Assembly: GCA_024224995.1 (NCBI GenBank)
Contig: JAAENB010000788.1
Coordinates: forward strand, 1-20,407
Direction of reading: 5' to 3'
DNA length: 20,407 nt
Source: a bacterium
GTDB taxonomy: Bacteria > Spirochaetota > UBA4802 > UBA5550
This document shows, in pieces, positions 6,641-12,611 of the stretch (position 1 is its first letter; each line of letters opens with the position of its first letter). The translations under genes were made by a program, and so were the position numbers. The notes under the pieces are model-generated. The model worked only from the letters and a program-made list of their open reading frames with translations. It was not told the origin of the DNA and did no database searches.

Positions 6641-6969
6641 CCGGTAAAGCCGGGAAAAAATACGGAGAAACTGCGGCCCCCACTGAGCGGGGTGCGACCC
6701 CTGCGAGGGGATTTAGCATGGGGCTCTGCTCTGTACCCGGGGTTAAAAACCCCGGGCTACATGACTACACCCCTCTGGGGTGTTTCCGGTATGGGACCGA
6801 CTCGCCCGCAGGGCATTGGTTAATCATTGGTTGGTGCTGACCCAAGACAGAATCGCCCCAGCGGGGCGACGTATTGTAGCTCGGGGTTTCAACCCCGTGA
6901 AACAGAGCAGAGCCCCGGGATAAAATCTTCGGGAACAGGCCCTATTAAAAATTTAGTTTCTTGAGAGAG
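6641..6969. repeat. Composite intergenic repeat element, copy 2
   Basis: The left end (CCGG, four bases, GCCGGGAAAAAATACG at 6649-6664, then GAGAAACT) and the right end (22-base word 6948-6969) match the ends of the element at 77-258. The interior differs completely and holds the multi-hairpin block 6720-6916. The right end, GAGAGAGG, lies directly before the paaK start and forms its ribosome binding site. With bases 6579-6640, which hold only GGTGATC direct repeats, it accounts for the whole livF-paaK gap, and I see no gene there. Confidence 0.6.
6720..6916. repeat. Multi-hairpin block closed by a 15-bp inverted repeat
   Basis: GGGGCTCTGCTCTGT (6720-6734) pairs perfectly with 6902-6916. Enclosed in order are perfect small hairpins: 6736-6756 (9-bp stem, AAA loop), 6767-6783 (7 bp, TCT loop), 6804-6814 (4 bp, GCA loop), 6853-6869 (TCGCCCC/GGGGCGA, AGC loop) and 6882-6897 (CGGGGTT/AACCCCG, TC loop). 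ATTGGTT is also directly repeated near 6815-6831. The layout is that of a multibranched fold, or of a cluster of REP-like palindromes. I do not recognise it as a known RNA family. Confidence 0.65.
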
Positions 6970-6976
6970 GTGAGTT

Positions 6977-8266
6977 ATGATATATAATAAAGAATATGAA
7001 ACAATGCCGCGGGAAGACCTGGAGCAGATCCAGATAGAGCGCCTTCAATCTACGTTGAACAGGGTATATCGTAATGTGGCTCATTATAAGAATAAGTTTG
7101 ATGAGTGTAATATTAATATAGAAAAAATAAAAAATATAAAAGATATAAAAGAGCTTCCGTTTACAACAAAGGAAGATTTGAGAAACAGTTATCCTTATGA
7201 TATGTTCGCGGTACCGTTAAAAGATATAGTACGGATACATTCTTCAAGAGGAAGAACGGGAAAGCCAATCGCCATCGGTTATACCAGGAATGATCTAACC
7301 CGCTGGTCGGAGCAGGTAGCCCGGCTGCTAATCGCTATTGGTATTGATGACCATGATTTTGTACAGATCGCTTTTGATTACAGCATGTATACGGGCGGGT
7401 TTGGGTTTCATTACGGAGCTGAAAATATCGGCGCATCGGTAATACCGTCCTCAACGAACAGCAGGATTCAGGACCAGATCCTGCTCATGAAGGATTATAA
7501 GACCACAGTACTGCTCAGCACGCCCAGTTATGCCATTGACCTGGGGAACAATTTAAAAGAGATGGGAATACATCCCGAAGAGCTGAACTTGCGGCTTGGA
7601 CTTTTTGGCGCAGAGCCCTGGGGAGAGAAGGTCCGCGAGACCATAGAAGAAAAACTGCATATTTCCGCCTTTAATAATTACGGCGTAAATGAAATAATGG
7701 GGCCGGGAGTAGCCTGTGAATGCGATGAAAAGAACGGGCTCCACGTCAATGAAGATCATTTTATTGTAGAGATCATAGACCCTGAGACGCTTGAGCCCGT
7801 AGAGGACGGCAAAGAAGGGGAGCTGGTATTTACCACAATAACCCGGGAAGGTTTTCCGCTCATCAGGTACCGCACCGGGGACCGGACCATGCTTCTTGGA
7901 GGAGAATGCGCCTGTACTCGCACAACCCGGAGAATAGCCCGGGTAGCCGCCAGGGTCGATGATATGATCGTTATACGGGGCATCAATGTCTTCCCGGTCC
8001 AGATCGATGAAGTGCTTAAAAAAGCCGAAGGCATAGAACCTCATTTCCAGGTAGTTCTTGAGAACGAGGAAGGGATCGACACAATGGAGATCAAAGTTGT
8101 CGTATCCGATGATATATTTAATGATGAAGTTAAAAAGATGATGGAACTGAAGAACCGTATATCGGGCCTTATTGAGGATGAGCTTGGCATCTCAGCAAAG
8201 ATAAGCCTGGTAGAGCAGGAGACCCTGCGGGATGAGAACGTGGAGAAGGTTGTCGATAATCGGTAG
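6977..8266 (+). CDS. Phenylacetate-CoA ligase family protein, divergent
   Basis: This is an adenylate-forming enzyme of the PaaK family, whose characterised members convert phenylacetate, ATP and CoA to phenylacetyl-CoA. The 429-aa length is normal. Supporting motifs are YGVNEIMGPGVACEC (A5-like), PLIRYRTGDRT (A7/A8 core) and RVDDMIVIRGINVFPVQIDEVL, which is very characteristic of PaaK. Two key sites differ. The ATP loop at residues 88-97 reads HSSRGRTGKP where the family has HASSGTTGKP. The C-terminal A10 segment reads DENVEKVVDNR where family members have a GKAKRV-like sequence, so Asn421 sits where the catalytic Lys is expected. Activity is therefore uncertain. The start is ATG 6977 behind GAGAGAGGTGAG, part of which is repeat-derived. 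Its position after the Liv operon suggests a role with the imported compound. Confidence 0.85.
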   Translation: MIYNKEYETMPREDLEQIQIERLQSTLNRVYRNVAHYKNKFDECNINIEKIKNIKDIKELPFTTKEDLRNSYPYDMFAVPLKDIVRIHSSRGRTGKPIAIGYTRNDLTRWSEQVARLLIAIGIDDHDFVQIAFDYSMYTGGFGFHYGAENIGASVIPSSTNSRIQDQILLMKDYKTTVLLSTPSYAIDLGNNLKEMGIHPEELNLRLGLFGAEPWGEKVRETIEEKLHISAFNNYGVNEIMGPGVACECDEKNGLHVNEDHFIVEIIDPETLEPVEDGKEGELVFTTITREGFPLIRYRTGDRTMLLGGECACTRTTRRIARVAARVDDMIVIRGINVFPVQIDEVLKKAEGIEPHFQVVLENEEGIDTMEIKVVVSDDIFNDEVKKMMELKNRISGLIEDELGISAKISLVEQETLRDENVEKVVDNR

Positions 8267-8293
8267 GGGAGATTTTACCCGGAATCTGTACCT

Positions 8294-8323
8294 TGAAAGC
8301 GACGTTCCGTAACGTCGCTTTCA
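8294..8323. terminator. Hairpin between convergent genes
   Basis: TGAAAGCGACGTT (8294-8306) pairs perfectly with 8311-8323 over 13 bp around a CCGT loop. It lies between the end of the PaaK homologue (plus) and the end of the HAD gene (minus), where a shared terminator is expected. No T-run flanks it on either side, so its terminator role is only probable. The rest of 8267-8424 holds a 12-bp palindrome, GACAATATTGTC (8388-8399), and nothing else I can name. Confidence 0.5.
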
Positions 8324-8424
8324 GAAAGAGTCCTCGGCTGATTTTCCCCCTGGAATCAAAAAATGCCAACTCTTATTTGTGTTTTTAGACAATATTGTCG
8401 AGAAATGCATATAAGAGGCGTTGT

Positions 8425-9096
8425 TTACAGGTTTGAAATAATCCCTTCTATATCGATGAGCTGATTAACAAAGGCGTCTGTAGTACCCGGGGCGAAATCC
8501 TCAGGGGAGCGGAGGCCGCTTTCCAGGGAGGCGATGAAGAAGAGGCCGGCAGATTTCGCGGAGAGGGCGTCATTGGGGGAGTCACCGATGTATAGGGCCT
8601 GTTCCGGCTTAACCCGGAATTCTTTCAGGAGTCCCTCAAAGGCTTTTGGGTGGGGTTTGGGATGTTCGTACCGTTCCCGGTAATAAAAAGAATCGATCCG
8701 CCGGTACAGGGGATGATCGGTCGATAATAAGTGAAGCGATTCCGGTTTCGTGCGAGAGGTGAGAATAGCGGTTTTTTTGCCCGCTTTTTTGAGGCGCCAG
8801 AGCAGCGCCAGGTTTTCTTCCGGAACAACATCAATGAGACCCGCAGATATAAATTTCCTATGAGTTTCTTCGTATATTTCAAAAAAAGCAGCAGTATCAA
8901 TCCCGGGAATCCTCTCCGCAATGGCTTCATGTATAGGCGTGCCCCAGTTCCGCTGATGCGCCTCCCTGCTCATGGGACCAAAGCCCAGCTTCCCGGCAAT
9001 ACAATTTTCCAGGTTAAAACACGCCTCTTCCGTCATGCACAGGGTATCATCAAAATCAAAAACAACAACTTGAACCTTGCACCCTGTTCCTTTCAC
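8425..9096 (-). CDS. HAD-superfamily hydrolase, phosphoglycolate-phosphatase-like
   Basis: This cytoplasmic phosphatase of the haloacid-dehalogenase superfamily has 223 aa. All four HAD motifs are present: DFDDTL with nucleophile Asp14 and acid/base Asp16, Thr113-Ser114 in ILTSRT, Lys147 in HPKPHPK, and GDSPND (171-176) for Mg binding. The helical cap inserted between motifs I and II (about residues 20-90) is the C1 type seen in Gph/PGP-like phosphatases. The substrate cannot be inferred. The start is GTG at 9096-9094, overlapping the exonuclease III stop as GTGA. An in-frame stop five codons upstream excludes a longer form, and no well-spaced ribosome binding site is present, so translation is probably coupled. 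It is the last gene of a three-gene minus-strand operon. Confidence 0.85.
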   Translation of the reverse strand: MKGTGCKVQVVVFDFDDTLCMTEEACFNLENCIAGKLGFGPMSREAHQRNWGTPIHEAIAERIPGIDTAAFFEIYEETHRKFISAGLIDVVPEENLALLWRLKKAGKKTAILTSRTKPESLHLLSTDHPLYRRIDSFYYRERYEHPKPHPKAFEGLLKEFRVKPEQALYIGDSPNDALSAKSAGLFFIASLESGLRSPEDFAPGTTDAFVNQLIDIEGIISNL

Positions 9097-9872
9097 CTGT
9101 TTTTGATTTCAATCCCAATAGGGCAATGATCCGAGCCCATAACATCTGTTAGCATAAACGAAGATTTAACGTCCCCTTTCAGGCTATCGCTAACGAAAAA
9201 GTAGTCAATACGCCAGCCCGCATTATTAGCCCTGGCATTTGCCCGGTAGCTCCACCAGGAATAGTGGGAGCCTTCAGCAGTGAAGAGCCGGAAGGTGTCC
9301 ACATAGCCGTGGGAGATAAATTTGTCAATCCAGGCTCTTTCTTGGGGAAGAAACCCGGACGAATCTTCATTGGCTTTCGGCCGGGCCAGGTCAATTTCGG
9401 TATGAGCGGTATTAACGTCGCCGCAAATAATAAGGTTTTTCCCATTATCTTTGAGAGAATCGGCGTATTCGAGAAAGGCGTCGTAAAAGTCCATTTTGTA
9501 TTGAAGCCGTTCATCGGACATTTGCCCATTTGGGTAATAGATGTTAAAGAGCACAAAAGAATCATAATGGGCAATGATAGTACGGCCTTCGGAATCGAAG
9601 CGGTCAATGCCGAAACCGTAGTCCACGTGCTCCGGTTCTGTTTTAGAGAACAGGGCAGTACCGCTGTATCCTTTTTTAACGGCGGAACAATAATATTGGT
9701 GATATCCCTTAAGCGAGGTAATTTCTTCAGGGACCTGGCTTTCTTCGGCCTTGGTCTCTTGCAGGCATAAAATATCGGGTTTTTCTTTGTTAAACCAGGG
9801 AACAAACCCTTTTTTGTTTATGGCTCTTATGCCGTTAACATTCCATGAGAGTATTTTTTTTGTATTTTTCAC
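9093..9872 (-). CDS. xth: Exodeoxyribonuclease III / AP endonuclease
   Basis: This DNA-repair nuclease of the Xth/ExoA/APE1 family cleaves the backbone 5' to abasic sites and trims 3' ends. The 259-aa protein contains the full set of family motifs: SWNVNGIRA (9-17), LQETK with metal-binding Glu39, [20 protein letters not shown] with Tyr112, [13 protein letters not shown] with Asp152 and Asn154, [25 protein letters not shown] and the terminal GSDHCPI with the catalytic Asp248-His249 pair. No domain is missing or added. The start is GTG 9872-9870, overlapping the stop of the Uma2-family gene as GTGA. AGGA in the Uma2 C-terminal codons serves as its ribosome binding site. Being linked to another nuclease and a phosphatase suggests a small nucleic-acid-processing operon, though co-transcription need not mean co-function. 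Confidence 0.95.
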   Translation of the reverse strand: MKNTKKILSWNVNGIRAINKKGFVPWFNKEKPDILCLQETKAEESQVPEEITSLKGYHQYYCSAVKKGYSGTALFSKTEPEHVDYGFGIDRFDSEGRTIIAHYDSFVLFNIYYPNGQMSDERLQYKMDFYDAFLEYADSLKDNGKNLIICGDVNTAHTEIDLARPKANEDSSGFLPQERAWIDKFISHGYVDTFRLFTAEGSHYSWWSYRANARANNAGWRIDYFFVSDSLKGDVKSSFMLTDVMGSDHCPIGIEIKNR

Positions 9873-10453
9873 TTAGGTGTTTCCTGAAATAGCATATCAA
9901 CATCTATGACAAGTCCGGGGATGACTGTTGCTTTCATTGTTCCCTTTCCTTCATAGATTTTTGGAATTCCGAATTTTTTATTTTTTTCCAGCAATCGTAC
10001 GGTAATTAGTTTGTTAACGGGATCAATTATCCAGTATTCTTTAACGCCATTTTTTTGATATAATTCAACTTTTATAATACTGTCTTTTGAAGCAGTAGCC
10101 GGCGATAATATTTCAATAATGAAATCGGGAGCTCCCAGACATCCGTTTTTGTCAATTTTCTCAGTGTCGCAAATAACAACAATATCGGGTTGAACAACAT
10201 CAATAATCTTGTTGTTCGCGGTAATGCTTTTGGGAAAGCGTACATCAAAAGGAGCGGAACGGCCAACACAGTTTTTATCTACCAGGAAATTCCTGATCTG
10301 GCCCCCCAATTCCCATGAAATTTTTTGATGTTCATCGGAAGGAGCGGGACTCATGCTATATGCAGTACCATTGATCAATTCCCATCTTTCATCATCCGGC
10401 CATGTCAGGTAATCTTCATAGGTAAATTTATGTTCGGGTTCGGGAGATGGCAT
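9869..10453 (-). CDS. Uma2-family (DUF820) putative endonuclease
   Basis: This is a 194-aa protein of the Uma2 family, which has a PD-(D/E)XK restriction-endonuclease-like fold. The family is widespread, especially in cyanobacteria, and its biological role is largely unknown. Matching elements in order are [21 protein letters not shown] near the N-terminus (given here in two parts: FTYEDYL and RWELINGT), VQPDIVVI with Asp90, [10 protein letters not shown] with Glu114, and [15 protein letters not shown] with Lys and Tyr positions typical of the family. I chose ATG 10453 over a start 27 codons upstream because ATAAGGA (10461-10467, minus strand) is well placed. It heads the operon with exonuclease III and the HAD phosphatase through a GTGA overlap. 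No methyltransferase is nearby, so it is not a restriction-modification pair. Confidence 0.88.
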   Translation of the reverse strand: MPSPEPEHKFTYEDYLTWPDDERWELINGTAYSMSPAPSDEHQKISWELGGQIRNFLVDKNCVGRSAPFDVRFPKSITANNKIIDVVQPDIVVICDTEKIDKNGCLGAPDFIIEILSPATASKDSIIKVELYQKNGVKEYWIIDPVNKLITVRLLEKNKKFGIPKIYEGKGTMKATVIPGLVIDVDMLFQETPK

Positions 10454-10487
10454 ATCTTTTTCCTTATATTGTATTATAATATTATCA

Positions 10488-10516
10488 AATATAGTTACCA
10501 CACCCGGAAAATGCAA
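10488..10516 (-). promoter_or_regulatory. Candidate promoter of the Uma2-xth-HAD operon
   Basis: On the minus strand, TTGCAT (10516-10511) and TATATT (10493-10488) are separated by exactly 17 bp. The -10 matches five of six consensus bases and the -35 only three. Transcription would start about 28 nt before the ATG at 10453. The double dyad at 10533-10573 lies directly upstream. Confidence 0.4.
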
Positions 10517-10532
10517 GCGAATATCGCTGTGC

Positions 10533-10573
10533 AAGTGTCAGAAATTGACAGCAGCTGTCAATTTCTGACACTT
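10533..10573. promoter_or_regulatory. 19-bp inverted repeat made of two TGTCA-N5-TGACA dyads
   Basis: AAGTGTCAGAAATTGACAG (10533-10551) and its exact reverse complement (10555-10573) flank a 3-nt centre. Each arm is itself a dyad: TGTCA, five bases, TGACA at 10536-10550 and again at 10556-10570. The two dyad centres are 20 bp apart, about two helical turns. It lies in the divergent region between the minus operon and the STAS gene. A T-run follows on the plus strand, so a terminator-type hairpin is an alternative, but no plus-strand gene precedes it. Confidence 0.6.
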
Positions 10574-10762
10574 TTTGGGGAATATTAAGCACACAGGCTC
10601 TACCCGGTTCTACAATAGTTATTAGTAGCTTGAGCTCTACTGCTGAATAAACGACATTCTATCTGCCGGATATCCCCAAAATTATTCATTTTTTATCTTA
10701 AAAATTAAAAAAAATAAAAAAGTGATGGAAATGGATAACTTTTTTTAGTAATATTCTGCTTT

Positions 10763-10778
10763 TGGCACGAATATTGCA
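10763..10778 (+). promoter_or_regulatory. Sigma-54 (RpoN) promoter
   Basis: TGGCACGAATATTGCA matches the -24/-12 consensus almost perfectly. The invariant GG is at 10764-10765 and GC at 10776-10777, with the required 10 bases between. Transcription would start near 10789, inside the left arm of the hairpin 10781-10859, and run toward the STAS gene. The AT-rich region upstream (10600-10760) could hold enhancer sites, but I cannot identify any. Confidence 0.8.
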
Positions 10779-10780
10779 TA

Positions 10781-10859
10781 TATATTATAGTAGGACAGGT
10801 TGGGATGACTTATGCTACCCCCTCCAGCAGAGCATCCCGGCCTGTCCTACTATAATATA
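10781..10859 (+). repeat. 27-bp hairpin at the 5' end of the sigma-54 transcript
   Basis: Arm 10781-10807 pairs with 10833-10859 over 27 positions. Twenty-five are Watson-Crick and two (10800-10801 against 10839-10840) are U-G in plus-strand RNA. The loop is 25 nt. RNA starting near 10789 would begin inside this stem and still keep about 19 pairs, so the 5' end would be double-stranded. Confidence 0.7.
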
Positions 10860-10880
10860 GAATTGGGAAAAGAGAGCAGG

Positions 10881-10976
10881 ATGCAATTAAGAATTAAGAC
10901 CAAAAAAAAGATGAAGAAAAACAATAAAATAAAGGTCGAGAAGAGTAATAATAAGAAGAAAGAGGGGACTAAATAA
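10881..10976 (+). CDS. Possible small Lys-rich peptide
   Basis: ATG 10881 opens a 31-codon frame ending at TAA 10974-10976. The product is extremely basic (about half Lys or Arg) with runs such as KTKKKMKKNNK. It lies in the leader between the sigma-54 promoter and the STAS gene. The purine-rich bases before the ATG (GAGAGCAGG) are close but poorly spaced as a ribosome binding site. The composition could simply reflect A-rich leader DNA. I do not recognise it. Confidence 0.2.
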   Translation: MQLRIKTKKKMKKNNKIKVEKSNNKKKEGTK

Positions 10977-11024
10977 TGCCGGGTTTCCGGCAATAAAGAT
11001 ATTTTTAATCTCGGAGGGGCTGTT

Positions 11025-11351
11025 ATGAATTGGGAGAATTTAGTAAACCTGGCTATAAAAATAGAAAGTGGCCGGGATCGAATAGAACTATATTTAAAAG
11101 GCTGCCTGGAAACAGTAGATGTGAAAACATTTATGAATACCTTAACAGAGCAGTTCCGCAAAAAACCCGGCATCATAGAAATAAACTGCAAAGACTTGCG
11201 GCACATTGATTCCTCACTAATCGGCGCGCTAATATGGTTCCTTAATACAGCCGGAGAATACGGAGTACAACTCATCTACAGCAACCTGGACACCGGAATA
11301 GGAAAACTCCTTGAATCAGCAAAACTAAACGACCACTTCAACCTCCGCTAG
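11025..11351 (+). CDS. STAS-domain protein (anti-sigma factor antagonist-like)
   Basis: This is a 108-aa single-domain cytoplasmic protein of the STAS fold, the SpoIIAA/RsbV class that acts in partner-switching by binding an anti-sigma kinase. The diagnostic segment is DLRHIDSSLIGALIWFLNTA, where the DSS at residues 62-64 aligns with the phosphorylatable-serine region (DSSGLG-like) of SpoIIAA. The N-terminal strands (IELYLKGCLE) also fit. GGAGGGG at 11013-11019 supports ATG 11025. No kinase, phosphatase or sigma factor is adjacent, so the partner is elsewhere. Transcription likely comes from the sigma-54 promoter at 10763, through a 5' hairpin and a leader of about 235 nt. A 37-bp hairpin follows the gene. 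Many spirochaete-like genomes carry orphan STAS genes, and the specific output is unknown. Confidence 0.8.
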   Translation: MNWENLVNLAIKIESGRDRIELYLKGCLETVDVKTFMNTLTEQFRKKPGIIEINCKDLRHIDSSLIGALIWFLNTAGEYGVQLIYSNLDTGIGKLLESAKLNDHFNLR

Positions 11352-11375
11352 CCGGAACTCTTTAAACCGTCATCA

Positions 11376-11466
11376 GGCTAACAGCTGCGGCACCACCCCT
11401 CTTCAAAGGGGTGAAACAAGAATATTTTTACCCCTTTGAAGAGGGGTGGTGCCGCAGCTGTTAGCC
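11376..11466. repeat. 37-bp perfect hairpin downstream of STAS gene, shared-loop family member B
   Basis: Arms 11376-11412 and 11430-11466 are exact reverse complements over 37 bp around a 17-nt loop (GAAACAAGAATATTTTT). The loop and upper stem match the hairpin at 3872-3950. No external T-tract follows, although it could still end or stabilise the STAS message. The rest of 11352-11702 holds only promoter-like sequence and two small hairpins. Confidence 0.85.
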
Positions 11467-11573
11467 GGGGGCACCAACAAACTCCTCCGAAACGCATATC
11501 ACCCTCCTTTTTTTATTTTTAATGAGCAGAATCCACTTTTTGACTAATTACTCTTAAAATGTTATTAATTTTG

Positions 11574-11602
11574 TTGACATTATCCCCGGACAGTAGTTAA
11601 AT
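11574..11602 (+). promoter_or_regulatory. Candidate promoter and structured leader of the lipoprotein gene
   Basis: Perfect TTGACA at 11574-11579, 17 bases, then TTAAAT at 11597-11602. A second, weaker pair (TTGACT 11540-11545, TATTAA 11563-11568, 17-bp spacing) lies just upstream. The leader then contains two small hairpins in tandem: AACCGAC/GTCGGTT (11613-11628) and CTGGA/TCCAG (11629-11642). Confidence 0.45.
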
Positions 11603-11702
11603 AGCAATTAAAAACCGACGAGTCGGTTCTGGAATCATCCAGAGAACAATAATCGGATTACAAAAAACACAAATTACATGGAGTATAACAAGGAGTAGGT
11701 TT

Positions 11703-12482
11703 ATGGTGAAAACAATTAGCAAATTATTAGTATTTTTTTTACTGGCATTTTTCTTTTCATGTTTTAACACGCAAGAAGAATTGAGTGCTGATGAGCAGCA
11801 AGCGCTTACGAATGAAGCTCTGGGGATCGCGTTAAACGCGGTTGGAACTTCACTTGATTCAATCGATTGGTCTAAGGCCACGAAAGAGGCCGCTAAAGAG
11901 GACAGCAAAACTTCATTTGATGTACTGAAAGATGATGTTTTTGGTATAACAGCCACACTCGATCTGAGCAGCATGGCATTGATTCTAACATTCGACAAGT
12001 TTGTCGTAGGCGGCGGAGCAACTATATCGGGCGCGCTGGTTATGGCATTAAGCAATGAAAAAATCGACTGCAATGACCAGGGTAAGGAATGCTCATATCA
12101 TACTGTCGTAACTATCAACACCGACGCGAATAACCCGCTTGTAGCAAATAAGAAATGGGACAACTCATCTGATCTGGTAAACATACCCATACAGGTAAAA
12201 GATGTTATTTTCTGTATTGATACTAGCGATATGTTTAAGTTCGATTGGTCGACCCTCAAACTTGAATTAGCCCCTGCACGGATGTGCGGATTCGGCGGCA
12301 AGATCGTTGTGTATGTTCAGGTTCCCAATATTGGAGAATTCGCGGCAACAATGACTCTTGGCGGACAAGAATCTACTTTCTGTAATGACCTGCGCGGCAT
12401 AGTAAATGGACACGATTGGGGAGTTTTTAGCCTGGTCAAAAAATTCTGGCTCGCAGTTATTGACGGAATATGTAACGACTAA
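11703..12482 (+). CDS. Predicted lipoprotein of unknown function, Cys-rich
   Basis: I do not recognise a family. The 259-aa precursor has a short basic start, a Phe/Leu-rich hydrophobic segment and the lipobox FFFSC with Cys20, so it should be exported and lipidated. The mature part begins with an acidic, helix-prone stretch (residues 23-75). A beta-rich segment with Gly-rich VVGGGATISG follows, and then six further cysteines, in the local contexts DCND, ECSY, FCID, MCGF, FCND and ICND. The even number suggests three disulfides in an oxidising compartment. AAGGAG at 11690-11695 supports ATG 11703. It has its own promoter-like region and is followed by a hairpin at 12529-12564, so it is probably monocistronic rather than part of the GH3 cluster. 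Confidence 0.75.
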   Translation: MVKTISKLLVFFLLAFFFSCFNTQEELSADEQQALTNEALGIALNAVGTSLDSIDWSKATKEAAKEDSKTSFDVLKDDVFGITATLDLSSMALILTFDKFVVGGGATISGALVMALSNEKIDCNDQGKECSYHTVVTINTDANNPLVANKKWDNSSDLVNIPIQVKDVIFCIDTSDMFKFDWSTLKLELAPARMCGFGGKIVVYVQVPNIGEFAATMTLGGQESTFCNDLRGIVNGHDWGVFSLVKKFWLAVIDGICND

Positions 12483-12528
12483 ATCATTTCACATGAGCGG
12501 CAGCATAAAAATGCCGGCCGTTGTGTAA

Positions 12529-12564
12529 GCAGAAGGAGACGGGTTGTAAGGCCCGTCTCTCTGC
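12529..12564 (+). terminator. Hairpin after the lipoprotein gene
   Basis: GAGACGGG (12536-12543) pairs with CCCGTCTC (12552-12559), and GCAGA/TCTGC extends the stem after a 2-nt bulge. It sits between the lipoprotein gene and the next cluster. No T-tract follows, so its efficiency as a terminator is doubtful. Confidence 0.45.
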
Positions 12565-12611
12565 GCATTATGCAGGTGCATACGTTCGCATACAACTGGA
12601 GGTTGGAAAAG

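Noticed and set aside
6720..6916. Possible tRNA or tRNA-like gene, from the cloverleaf appearance
   Set aside because: It is far too long, lacks a TTC-type T-loop and an anticodon arm in the right place, and has a 15-bp closing stem.
8388..8399. Palindrome GACAATATTGTC as an operator
   Set aside because: It lies between the 3' ends of two convergent genes, where no promoter is expected, and 12 bp AT-rich palindromes can arise by chance.
9264..9770. Plus-strand open frame of 168 codons inside the exonuclease III gene
   Set aside because: The opposite strand encodes exonuclease III with every catalytic motif, and the plus-strand translation has no support.
9869..10453. Uma2 gene as a transposase or part of a restriction-modification system
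   Set aside because: No methyltransferase, terminal repeats or transposase motifs are nearby, and the operon partners are repair and phosphatase genes.
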